Below are positions 55,531 through 63,626 of a stretch of DNA of 64,000 nucleotides, one piece after another. The translations under genes were made by a program, and so were the position numbers. This stretch comes from an uncultured Acetobacteraceae bacterium (GTDB lineage: Bacteria; Pseudomonadota; Alphaproteobacteria; Acetobacterales; Acetobacteraceae), in NCBI GenBank assembly GCA_903918195.1, contig CAIXDS010000199.1, positions 1 to 64,000 of the forward strand, read 5' to 3'. The first letter of the stretch is position 1. Each line of letters starts with the position of its first letter. The notes under the pieces were generated by a model. It was given only the letters and a program-made list of their open reading frames with translations. It was not told where the DNA came from and ran no database searches.

Positions 55531-56442
55531 TTATCGCCGGTAAACCTCCTGGAGAAAGCGCCGGTGCAGCCAGAGCCAGCCCTCCGGCCAGGCACGAACC
55601 CAGCGTTCCAGGCAGTCATTCATCGCCTGGGTGAGCGCCCGGATGTCGGCATGATGGTCGCCGGTGTCAGGCAGCGGCAGCGGTGGCTCGACGATGATCC
55701 GGTAGCGTGCCGGACCAATGCGCACGGCGTGGCCCGGCACCAGCGGGCAGCGGTAGCGCAGCGCAAAGGCAGCGCCCGACGACGCGGTCATGGCGGGGCG
55801 GCCGAACAGCCGCGCCTCGATGCCCTCGTTCATCTTCTGATCGACCAGCATGCCCACCCGGCCGCCGCGCGAGAGGTACCGCATGGCGTCGCGCGCGCCC
55901 TTGCCGCCCTTGGTGAAGGACGGCGTGTCGGCACCGGCCGCGGCACGGCGCATGCCGGCGATCAGCGCGTCGACGTCGGGATTGCCGGCGGCGCGGTAGA
56001 AGCTGGCCATCGGCATGCCGATCGCGCCCATCATGCGCGGCAGCACCTCCCAGCAGCCGATATGGCCCGAGAACAGAATCACCGGCCCGCCGGCATCGCG
56101 GCAGGCATGCAGGATCTCGCCGCCCGCCAATTCCCAGCCCGGCCCTTCGGTCGTCTCGGCAAGCGACGCCACATGCGGCAGTTCGGCCACCGTGCGGCCG
56201 AGATTGTCCCACACGCCGCGGATGACCCGGCGGCGCGCGGTGGCGTCCAGTTCCGGCAGGGCGTAGCGGAGGTTGATGTCGGCCACGCGCGACACCGGCA
56301 GCAGCGGGCCGATGCCGCGCGCCACGGCGCCGCCAAGATCGGAGGCGCGGGCCGGACCGAGCGCGCGCAGCAGAGCCAGCGCGCCCCGCGCCAGCAGCGC
56401 CTCGGCACGGTGGGAGATCGGCCGCAGCCAGTGTCGCCTCAT
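55531..56442 (-). CDS. LpxL/HtrB-type lysophospholipid acyltransferase
   Basis: 303 aa. It adds the late acyl chains to lipid A, or acts on a related lipid. The catalytic His is in FSGHIGCWEVLPRM (H-x4-E as in LpxL); FTKGGKGARDAM and VGMLVDQKMNEGIEARLFG are conserved. The ATG at 56442 overlaps the lpxK stop (ATGA). One N-terminal helix is expected to anchor it to the inner membrane. Confidence 0.9.
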   Translation of the reverse strand: MRRHWLRPISHRAEALLARGALALLRALGPARASDLGGAVARGIGPLLPVSRVADINLRYALPELDATARRRVIRGVWDNLGRTVAELPHVASLAETTEGPGWELAGGEILHACRDAGGPVILFSGHIGCWEVLPRMMGAIGMPMASFYRAAGNPDVDALIAGMRRAAAGADTPSFTKGGKGARDAMRYLSRGGRVGMLVDQKMNEGIEARLFGRPAMTASSGAAFALRYRCPLVPGHAVRIGPARYRIIVEPPLPLPDTGDHHADIRALTQAMNDCLERWVRAWPEGWLWLHRRFLQEVYRR

Positions 56443-57404
56443 GCCGGCAATCCAAGCACCTGGTTGAGAACCATATCGAGGGCGGCCGGGTTGTCCCACA
56501 CCAGGCGCACGCCGGCCACGCGAATGCGGGCGCGCAGGCCGGGCGACAAACGCACGGCGTCCTTGGGGGTGGTGACCGGCAGCGCCTCCGCCGCCGCGGC
56601 GCGCGCCAGCACGCCGTTGATGTCTGCTTCAGTGTAGGGGTGGTGATCGGGAAAGCTCTCTGTCCCGGCCAGCACGGCCCCCGCCGACCGCAGGCCGGCG
56701 AAGAATTTGTCCGGAATGCCGATGCCGGCGAAGGCGAATACGCGGAGCCCGGCGAGGTCTACCGTACCTTGTTGCTGCAGCCGGGCGCACAGGACCGGCA
56801 GCCCCGGCGGCAGGGCTTCGCGGGCATGGCTGCGGTCCGCGCCGATCAGCACCGCGGCGGCACAGCGCGCGGCCGCGGCTGCCACCGGCTCGCGCAACGG
56901 CCCGGCCGGAATCACCCGCCCGTTGCCGAATCCCGTCCCCCCGTCGATGACGAGGATGGAAAAATCCTTGGCGAGGCTGGGGTTCTGCAGCCCGTCATCC
57001 ATCACCAGCACGCCCGCCCCCGCCGCCACCGCCGCGCGCGCCCCGGCGGCGCGGTCGGCGGCGACCCAGGTCGGCGCGCAAGCCGCCAGCAGCAGCGCCT
57101 CGTCGCCGACCAGCGCCGCGGTGTCGCATGACGGATCGACGCGGTGCACGCCGTGCACCCGGCCGCCATGGCCGCGGGTGAGAAAGCCGACGCGCCGTCC
57201 GGCCAGCCGGGCGCCGAGTTCCAGCGCGAGCGTTGTCTTGCCAGCACCGCCCGCGGTGGCGTTGCCGCAGCAGATCACCGGCACCGGCGCCCGCCAGCCC
57301 GGCCGCGCCACCCGCCGCGCGGTGACGGCCGCATACACGGCCGCGGCCGGCGTCAGCAGGCATGGCAAAAGACCGCCGCGCTGCCAGAACTCAGGCGCGC
57401 GCAT
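56439..57404 (-). CDS. lpxK: Tetraacyldisaccharide 4'-kinase
   Basis: 321 aa. It phosphorylates the 4' position of the lipid A disaccharide. An N-terminal amphipathic helix is followed by the P-loop CCGNATAGGAGKTTLALEL (about 48), FLTRGHGGR, and the conserved MDDGLQNPSLAKDF. The ATG at 57404 lies within the end of waaA (14-base overlap), a sign of coupled translation. Confidence 0.94.
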   Translation of the reverse strand: MRAPEFWQRGGLLPCLLTPAAAVYAAVTARRVARPGWRAPVPVICCGNATAGGAGKTTLALELGARLAGRRVGFLTRGHGGRVHGVHRVDPSCDTAALVGDEALLLAACAPTWVAADRAAGARAAVAAGAGVLVMDDGLQNPSLAKDFSILVIDGGTGFGNGRVIPAGPLREPVAAAAARCAAAVLIGADRSHAREALPPGLPVLCARLQQQGTVDLAGLRVFAFAGIGIPDKFFAGLRSAGAVLAGTESFPDHHPYTEADINGVLARAAAAEALPVTTPKDAVRLSPGLRARIRVAGVRLVWDNPAALDMVLNQVLGLPA

Positions 57405-58668
57405 GCGCCAGCTCCAGCAGCGCGGCGGCGACCTCGCCGGGCAGCGAGGCGGTGCGGGCGGCGGCTTCCATGCCCGCCCGGCCCATGGACCCGGCGCGCG
57501 CGGGGTCGCGCAGCAGGCCGTCCACCCAGGCCGCGAGGGCGGCGGCGTCAGCCACCTCCGCCAGCGCCCCGGCCGAGCGCAGCGCCGCCACGGCATCGGC
57601 AAAGCTCCCGGTATGCGGACCGACCGCGACCGGCCGGCCGAGGCGGGCCGGTTCCAGCGGATTCTGCCCACCCCGCCCCGCCAGACTCTTGCCGACGAAC
57701 ACCGCACCGGCGAGGCGGATGAACAGGCCCAGCTCGGCCAGGGTGTCGCCCAGCCACAGCCCGGCCGGCGCCGGCGGGTCCTGGCCGAGCGCCCGCCTTG
57801 TCAGCGGCCGGCCGGCAAGCTCGGCGGCGATGGCGGCGCCGCGCTCAGGGTGGCGCGGCACGATGATGGTCAGCAGCCCCGGATGGACGGGCGCGAGGCG
57901 GTCGTGCACGGCGGCGGCGATGGCCTCCTCGCCGGGATGCGTGCTGGCGGCGAGCCAGACCGGGCGGCCGTGCAGCAGCGCCCGCAGGCGGGCCAGTTCG
58001 GCCGGGTCGGCGGGCAGGTCGGCGGCGGCGAATTTCAAATTGCCCGGCGCGGTCACGTTGCTGGCGCCGAGCGCGCGCAGACGCCCGGCATCGCCCTCGG
58101 ACTGCGCCTGAACGATGTCGAAGGCACCGAACAAACCGCGCGCCAGCCCAGGTGCCAGCCGCCACCGTGCATGGCTGCGGGCGGAAAGCCGGGCATTGAC
58201 CAGACACATCGGCACCCCCCGCCGGCGGCAGGCGGCGATCAGGTTCGGCCAGACCTCGCTCTCCACGAAGCCGGCCACGTCCGGCCGCCAATGGTCGAGG
58301 AACCGCGCCGCCCAGGCCGGCACATCGAGCGGGACAAAACGGTGCTGCACCCGCCCGTCCAGCCCCAGCGCCGGCAGGCGCTGCTCCAGCAACCCGGCCG
58401 AGGTGACGGTGCCGGTGGTCATCAGCACCCGTGCGCCCGAGTCGGCCAGCGCCGCCAGCACCGGCAGCACCGACATGGTCTCGCCCACGCTGGCCGCGTG
58501 CAGCCAGATCAGCCGGCCGGGCGGGCGCGGCGTGGCGTCCTCGCCCCAGCGTTCGGGCAGGCGGGCGGCGATCTCCCGGCCGCGGCGCAGGCGGCGCGCC
58601 AGCATCGCCCGCAACACCGGCGCCCCGAGCGTCGCGGCGGCGGCATAAACCGGCAGGATCAGGCGCAC
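57391..58668 (-). CDS. waaA: 3-deoxy-D-manno-octulosonic acid (Kdo) transferase
   Basis: 425 aa, also called kdtA. It adds Kdo to lipid IVA at the inner membrane. WLHAASVGETMSVLPVLAAL carries the catalytic Glu; FVESEVWPNLIAACRRRGVP and GGQNPLEPARLGRPVAVGPHTGSFADA match the glycosyltransferase-30 family. The start overlaps the preceding acyltransferase gene by 10 bases. Confidence 0.96.
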   Translation of the reverse strand: MRLILPVYAAAATLGAPVLRAMLARRLRRGREIAARLPERWGEDATPRPPGRLIWLHAASVGETMSVLPVLAALADSGARVLMTTGTVTSAGLLEQRLPALGLDGRVQHRFVPLDVPAWAARFLDHWRPDVAGFVESEVWPNLIAACRRRGVPMCLVNARLSARSHARWRLAPGLARGLFGAFDIVQAQSEGDAGRLRALGASNVTAPGNLKFAAADLPADPAELARLRALLHGRPVWLAASTHPGEEAIAAAVHDRLAPVHPGLLTIIVPRHPERGAAIAAELAGRPLTRRALGQDPPAPAGLWLGDTLAELGLFIRLAGAVFVGKSLAGRGGQNPLEPARLGRPVAVGPHTGSFADAVAALRSAGALAEVADAAALAAWVDGLLRDPARAGSMGRAGMEAAARTASLPGEVAAALLELAHARA

Positions 58669-59345
58669 AGGCGGTCGGCCTCGTCGGTGGCCGCGGTGAT
58701 CGCCGCCTCGATGCGCGGCAGGGTGGCCTCGGCGCCGTCGCGGGGCACGTCGATTGCTTCACCGCACACGATCACCCCGCGGCCGAACGGCAGCGGCAGC
58801 ACCATGCGGTCCCAGGTGGGCAGCGTCCAACGCCGCGAGGTCTGCGCCGCGCAGGGCAGCACCTTGGTGCCGGAGCGCGCGGCCAGTTGCGCCACCCCAA
58901 GGGCGGCGACCCGGCGCGGGCCGCGCGGCCCGTCGGGGGTGATGACCACGTGGCCGCCATCCTCCAGCACGCCGAGCAAGGCGCGCGCACTGGCGGCGCC
59001 GCCACGCTCCCGGCCTTTGTGGCGGCTGGAGCCGTGCACCAGTTTCAGATTGAACCGGCGCACCACCTCGCCAATGAAGCGGCCGTCATTGTGGCGGCTG
59101 ACCAGCACATACCCGCGGGCGCGCCCGCCGCTGCGGGTATGCACCATCGTCCACATCGCCGGCATCAGCGGCAGACGTTCGTGCCAGAACGCCCCGACCA
59201 CCGGCTGCAGCGCGACCGGCGCGGCCAGGTGCGCCTCGCCATGCAGAGTCCAGCGCGTGGTGCGCAGGGCGAAATCGAGATAGAGGCCAAGCAGCGCGGC
59301 AAAGGCCGCCTGCACCCAGGGGCGGCGCAACGTACGTTTCAACAT
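58659..59345 (-). CDS. DUF374 lysophospholipid acyltransferase family protein
   Basis: 228 aa. GAFWHERLPLMPAMW and VSRHNDGRFIGEVVRRF (H-x4-D-type) and TPDGPRGPRRVAALGVAQLAARSG are signatures of the DUF374 family, found next to waaA in many alphaproteobacteria. It is probably an acyltransferase acting in lipid A or membrane lipid synthesis. It is the first gene of the operon DUF374-waaA-lpxK-acyltransferase, with overlaps at every junction. It is divergent from the ferredoxin gene at 59578, with 232 bases between. Confidence 0.9.
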   Translation of the reverse strand: MLKRTLRRPWVQAAFAALLGLYLDFALRTTRWTLHGEAHLAAPVALQPVVGAFWHERLPLMPAMWTMVHTRSGGRARGYVLVSRHNDGRFIGEVVRRFNLKLVHGSSRHKGRERGGAASARALLGVLEDGGHVVITPDGPRGPRRVAALGVAQLAARSGTKVLPCAAQTSRRWTLPTWDRMVLPLPFGRGVIVCGEAIDVPRDGAEATLPRIEAAITAATDEADRLCA

Positions 59346-59528
59346 GGGCGGCGCGGGTAGCACGCGCGCTGCGGGGCGGCAAATGGGCGGGAGGCCAGGG
59401 CATACGCGCCTGGACCAAGCCCCCGCGCCGCGCGTCGTTCGACATCCGCGGGGAAGCCTGACCGTCCGTCGCGGTTTTGCGGGCGGGTGGCAGCCGGTGC
59501 GGTGGGGAATTGATGCGCCCTCCCCCAC

Positions 59529-59542
59529 TTGACCTGCGTCAA
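59529..59542 (+). promoter_or_regulatory. FNR/FixK-type box upstream of ferredoxin-oxidoreductase operon
   Basis: TTGACCTGCGTCAA has both half-sites TTGA and TCAA at canonical spacing. Its centre (59535.5) is about 42 bases before the ATG at 59578, so class-II activation would start transcription at or next to the start codon. The gene lacks a ribosome binding site, so a leaderless message is possible. The divergent lipid A operon could also be affected. Confidence 0.7.
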
Positions 59543-59577
59543 CGACCGCGCCGGTTTCGGGTGCGCATGTCCGCCCG

Positions 59578-60231
59578 ATGTCAACCGACCAGCGTTTCAC
59601 ACCAACGCGGCGCGGCCTGTTCCGGGGGGTTTCCTCGGCCGGGCCGGCGCTGCCGCGGCCGGCGGTCGGCGAGGCGGGGCCGCGCTGGGGCATGGTGATC
59701 GACCTCGCGCGCTGCACCGGCTGCCAGGCCTGCACGGCGGCCTGCGTGGTTGAAAACGGCACCGATCCCGCCGCCCCCCGCAGCAGCGTCGCCGTGTATG
59801 AAACGGGGGTGGACGGGCTGCCCCGCATCGCGGTGCTGCCGCGGCTGTGCCAGCACTGCGCCGAGGCGCCGTGCATCGCGGCCTGCCCGGTGGGGGCGAG
59901 CCGGCGACGGCGGGATGGCATCGTGGTGGTGGAGGCCGCCGCCTGCACCGGCTGCGGCGATTGCGTGCGGGCATGCCCGTATGAGTCGCGCCGGCTCGAT
60001 CCGCGCAGTGGCACCGCCGATGCGTGCGATTTCTGCGCGCACCGGGTCGATGCCGGGCTGCTGCCGGCCTGCGTGGAGATGTGTCCGGGCGGGGCGCTGG
60101 TGTTCGGCGACCTGAACGACCCGATGAGCGCGGCCAACCGCCGGCTCGCGACCGGGCAGGGACGAACGCTGCGGCCGGAGGCGGACACCTTGCCGCTGGT
60201 GTTCTATCTCGGCCTCGGCAGCACAGGCTGA
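59578..60231 (+). CDS. 4Fe-4S ferredoxin subunit (NrfC/TtrB/DmsB type)
   Basis: 217 aa electron-transfer subunit with four cubane sites. Motifs in order: CTGCQACTAAC (about 45), CQHCAEAPCIAACP (about 95), CTGCGDCVRACPYESR (about 122) and CDFCAHRVDAGLLPACVEMCP (about 143). The N-terminus has TRRGLFRG, a possible twin-arginine signal, but the hydrophobic part after it is weak. It lies 5 bases ahead of the NrfD/molybdopterin fusion and would carry electrons between its two halves. No ribosome binding site is obvious; the FNR-type box upstream suggests anaerobic use. Confidence 0.9.
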   Translation: MSTDQRFTPTRRGLFRGVSSAGPALPRPAVGEAGPRWGMVIDLARCTGCQACTAACVVENGTDPAAPRSSVAVYETGVDGLPRIAVLPRLCQHCAEAPCIAACPVGASRRRRDGIVVVEAAACTGCGDCVRACPYESRRLDPRSGTADACDFCAHRVDAGLLPACVEMCPGGALVFGDLNDPMSAANRRLATGQGRTLRPEADTLPLVFYLGLGSTG

Positions 60232-60236
60232 CCCGC

Positions 60237-63122
60237 ATGAATTTGACGCTGCTCGACCTCGCCCAACCGGTGGGATGGACGCCCTGGTGGGCAGCGGTTG
60301 CCTTCCTGGTCGGTCTGTCGGTGGGCGGGTTTGTGCTGGCGCTGCCCGGGCGGGCGTTCGGCATGCCGCGCTGGCAACGGGTGTCGCGGCTGGGGCTGCT
60401 GGTGGCGCTGGCCGCGGGGATCTCGGCGCCGCCCTGCATGCTGGCGGCGCTGGCGCGGCCGGACCGGGTCGGGCTGCTGTATGCGCGGGCGGAGGGATCG
60501 TCCTCCTGGCTGGCGACTTGTGCGACGTTGATGCCGGCCTATCTGGCGGCGCTGACGGTGTTCGCCTGGACGACGCTGCGGCGCGATCTGGCGGCGGCCG
60601 AGGGGCGCGGCGTGCTGGCGCGGCTGCAACGGGTGGCGTCACTCGGCGGCGGCGGGGCGCCGCGGCTGCGGATGCTGACGATGTTCGCGGCCGGCGGGCT
60701 GGGCCTGGCCATGATGCTGGGCGTTGCCGCCGAATTGCGGCCGGCCTGGAACAGCGCGCTGTTGCCCTGGCACCTGGCGGTCACGGCGCTGGCGGGGGCG
60801 CTGGGGGCGGTGCTGGTGCTCGACCGGCTGGCGGGCGGGGTGCGCGATGCCGGCACGATGGCGCTGTTCGCGCGCGGCGCCGCCGGGGTGCTGGTGCTCG
60901 GGATGATGCTGGGGCGGGAGTCCTGGCACTCCCCCGCCGTGATCGCCGAGGGGCTGGCCGCGCTGCTGGCGCTGGTGTGGCCGGCGCGGCTGGGGTGGCT
61001 GGTCGGGCTGTTGGTCATTGCCGCGTGCTGGCTGGTGCGCTGGAACCTGGTCGCCACGGATGCGGACTGGACCGGGCCCGCGCCGCTCGGCACGGCGGGA
61101 TTGCTGGTCGTTCTGCTGGCGGGGATCGCCGCGCTGGCGCCGGTGCTGGGGCCGCGCCGGGCGGAGGGGACGAAACATGCGTTGCGCCGGCGGGTGCTGC
61201 TGGCCGGCGCGGCCGGGGTTGGGCTGGCCGCCATCGGGGTGGCGTTCCGGGACATGGCAAGGCGTTACGCCCGGGGCGCCGAGGCGGCGCCGCGCGCGCT
61301 GGCGCCGGAGGCCCGGGTCGATCCGGTGACGGGCGTGGTCACGCCGAATGTCGGGCAATATGTGGCCCATGTGGCCTGCCCCGCCTGTTTTTTCACGTGC
61401 GGCGCGCGGCTGCGGGTGGAGCGCGCCTCCGGACGGGTGCTGCGCATCACCGGCAATCCGTTCCATCCGCTCTCGGCCGACCCTGCCCTGCCCGCCTCGG
61501 TCACCTTGCGCGATGCGTTCGCGGCGTTGTCGCGGCGGCACGAGAGCGGGTTGGCGCATCGTGCCACGCTGTGCGTCCGCGGTGCCGTGCTGCCGCCGTT
61601 GCGCGACGACCCGGGCCGGCTGCGAACACCGCTGAAGCGCGTGGGGGCGCGCGGCGGCGGAAGATGGGCACCGATCGCGGTTGAGACCCTCGTGCGCGAG
61701 GTGGTCGAGGGCGGTGATCTGTTCGGCGAGGGACAGGTGGAGGGGTTGCGGGCGCTGCGCGGCGCTGCGCTGGAGACTCCGCTTGGGGTTCTGGTCGGGC
61801 GCGAGAACGGCCGGACCGCGTTCGCGCGGTTTTTCATGCACGCTTATGGCGGCGGCGCCATCACGGTGCAGCACATCGCGCCGCCGGTTCCCGATCTGCG
61901 CGAGGCCGATTTTGTTTTGGTGTTCGGCAGCACCCTGCCCGACCAGCCGCTCGGCCGGCAGATCGCCGAGCGGCGCGCGGCCGGGCAGATGGTGACCGTG
62001 GTGGCCGATGCGGTGCTTGGGCCGGCGGACAATGTGGCGGTCGGCGCGCAGTCGCGCTGGCTGCCGATCCGGCCGGGGACCGAGGGCGTTCTGGCGCGAG
62101 CGGTGATGCGGCGGATGCCCGGACGTGACGGAACAGACAATGCCGCAGCGATCTGCGGCGTGGCGGAGGCCGACATTGCAGGGCTGGCCAGCGCGTTCGC
62201 CGCGCATGGAAAGCGGGCCGCCTGCGTCGCGACCGGGCCGCTCGATGCCGGGTCCGCGGCTGCGCTGCAGGCGCTGAATGCGCTGGCCGGGCATCCCGGT
62301 CCGGCGCTGCCGGCGGAGGCGTTGGCGACCGATCGGCTGAAGGCGCTGCTGCTCTGGGGCTGCGATACGGACCCGGCCGTTTCCGTGCCTCTGGTGGTGG
62401 CGATCGGTCCGTTCCTGGATGTGGCTGCGCGCCATGCGGATTACGTTGTGCCCGATACGCTGCCGTTCGAAAGCTGGGGCTGGCATAACGGGCCGGGGGC
62501 TGGAGTCACCACCTCCTGGCCGGCGGTGGCGCCGCCCGGCGGGGCGGTGGGAATGGAGCGGTTTCTGTTCGCCTGTGCCCGCGCCATCGACCTGCCCGAT
62601 TTCAGCGCTGAAACGCTGGACGATCCCGCCGCGTTTTATGTCCGCGTGATCGCCGCCCTGGCGGTCGCAAGCCCGGCGCTGCCCGAGATCAGCGAGGACG
62701 ATTTTGCTCTCGCGGGGCTGGACCGGATTCGTCCGGTGCTGGAAGCGAGTTTGGGCGAACGGGGGTGGCGCAAGGCGGCGTTCGTGCTGGCGCGGGGTGG
62801 CCGTTTCGATCTGGCGGATGACGCCGGGCCGGTGGCCCAACCGATTGAGCCGGTGCTTGCGGCGGCGGGCGCTGTGGCGGCGCCCTCGGCGGCGTGGCCG
62901 TTCGTGCTGGCCGTGCGGGCGGGCTTCCGACCCGGCGTGGTGGCGCTGCACGCCGAGGATGCGGCGGCGCTAGGCCTGCGCAACGGCCAGGCCGTGAAGG
63001 TCGAAACCCCGGCCGGCTTGCAAACGGGCAGGCTGGAGCTGCGCCTGGGCCTGATGCACGGCGTGGTCGCGGTGAGCAGCGGCGCCCTGCGCGACGCCCT
63101 GCCAGCGCGCGTAACCGCCTGA
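60237..63122 (+). CDS. Fusion of NrfD-like membrane anchor and TtrA-like molybdopterin oxidoreductase
   Basis: 961 aa in one frame. Residues about 10-310 hold eight or nine membrane helices like NrfD/PsrC/TtrC, the quinol-binding anchor. At about 320 the stretch RRRVLLAGAAGVGLAAIGVAF looks like a former twin-arginine signal now serving as a further helix. The rest (about 340-961) is a molybdopterin oxidoreductase. Its cluster motif is CPACFFTCGARL with a fourth Cys in ATLCVRG. The segment TPLKRVGARGGGRWAPI and VVEGGDLFGEG are like tetrathionate reductase TtrA, and a C-terminal pterin-binding beta-barrel ends it. This part is shorter than TtrA (about 1000 aa). The substrate is uncertain: tetrathionate, thiosulfate, polysulfide or other. 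It would reduce or oxidise it with quinones through the ferredoxin at 59578. Confidence 0.85.
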   Translation: MNLTLLDLAQPVGWTPWWAAVAFLVGLSVGGFVLALPGRAFGMPRWQRVSRLGLLVALAAGISAPPCMLAALARPDRVGLLYARAEGSSSWLATCATLMPAYLAALTVFAWTTLRRDLAAAEGRGVLARLQRVASLGGGGAPRLRMLTMFAAGGLGLAMMLGVAAELRPAWNSALLPWHLAVTALAGALGAVLVLDRLAGGVRDAGTMALFARGAAGVLVLGMMLGRESWHSPAVIAEGLAALLALVWPARLGWLVGLLVIAACWLVRWNLVATDADWTGPAPLGTAGLLVVLLAGIAALAPVLGPRRAEGTKHALRRRVLLAGAAGVGLAAIGVAFRDMARRYARGAEAAPRALAPEARVDPVTGVVTPNVGQYVAHVACPACFFTCGARLRVERASGRVLRITGNPFHPLSADPALPASVTLRDAFAALSRRHESGLAHRATLCVRGAVLPPLRDDPGRLRTPLKRVGARGGGRWAPIAVETLVREVVEGGDLFGEGQVEGLRALRGAALETPLGVLVGRENGRTAFARFFMHAYGGGAITVQHIAPPVPDLREADFVLVFGSTLPDQPLGRQIAERRAAGQMVTVVADAVLGPADNVAVGAQSRWLPIRPGTEGVLARAVMRRMPGRDGTDNAAAICGVAEADIAGLASAFAAHGKRAACVATGPLDAGSAAALQALNALAGHPGPALPAEALATDRLKALLLWGCDTDPAVSVPLVVAIGPFLDVAARHADYVVPDTLPFESWGWHNGPGAGVTTSWPAVAPPGGAVGMERFLFACARAIDLPDFSAETLDDPAAFYVRVIAALAVASPALPEISEDDFALAGLDRIRPVLEASLGERGWRKAAFVLARGGRFDLADDAGPVAQPIEPVLAAAGAVAAPSAAWPFVLAVRAGFRPGVVALHAEDAAALGLRNGQAVKVETPAGLQTGRLELRLGLMHGVVAVSSGALRDALPARVTA

Positions 63123-63215
63123 ACGGGGTCCAGGGGCTTTGCCCCTGGTGGGTGCAGGGCAAAGCCCTGCCAGGGTCCGGGGCAGCGCCCCGGCACATAC
63201 CGTTCCGTAATTCCG
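63123..63215. repeat. GC-hairpin repeat, copy 5 (reverse orientation)
   Basis: Directly after the oxidoreductase stop: CCAGGGGC/GCCCCTGG, GCAGGGC/GCCCTGC and CCGGGGC/GCCCCGG stems follow one another, the same blocks as copy 1 in reverse order, ending near CCGTTCCGTAATTCCGG. It could end this operon's transcript. Confidence 0.78.
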
Positions 63216-63329
63216 GTAAAAACCCCGTGCCTTCACAAAATCGGCATAAATATTTCCAAGATACCATCCTCATTTAGGCTCCGCGGACCGCTTGAAATAG
63301 CCGCCAAAAACAGGAAAGGGGATGTAAAA

Positions 63330-63617
63330 ATGCGCTCGTTCAAGGTCTTCGCCTTGGTTGCCGCCGTTATTCTGGTTGCGGGTATTCTGGCCCCGACAGG
63401 TGCAGTGGGCGCGGAGGGGGGGTGCACGACCGCCCCCGAGAGCCAGTGGCTCTCGATTGACCAGCTTAAGGCCAAAGTGGCGGCGCAGGGCTTCGTTGTC
63501 TGGAAGGGCAGGATTGAAAACGGCTGCGCGGAAATCGCTGCCTACCCGAGCGATACGGGTGCGCTCGACAGGCTGCGCGTGGACCCGTCCTCGGGCCAGA
63601 TCGTTGACGGCAGGTAG
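63330..63617 (+). CDS. Secreted PepSY domain protein
   Basis: 95 aa. A signal peptide (MRSFKVFALVAAVILVAGILA) is followed by a PepSY-type fold: WLSIDQLKAKVAAQGFVVWKGRIENGCAEIAAY and RLRVDPSSGQIVDGR at the end. PepSY proteins are periplasmic and often inhibit proteases or bind metals. AGGGG precedes the ATG. It stands alone between the oxidoreductase and the acetyltransferase. Confidence 0.85.
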   Translation: MRSFKVFALVAAVILVAGILAPTGAVGAEGGCTTAPESQWLSIDQLKAKVAAQGFVVWKGRIENGCAEIAAYPSDTGALDRLRVDPSSGQIVDGR

Positions 63618-63626
63618 CCTGGCCGC

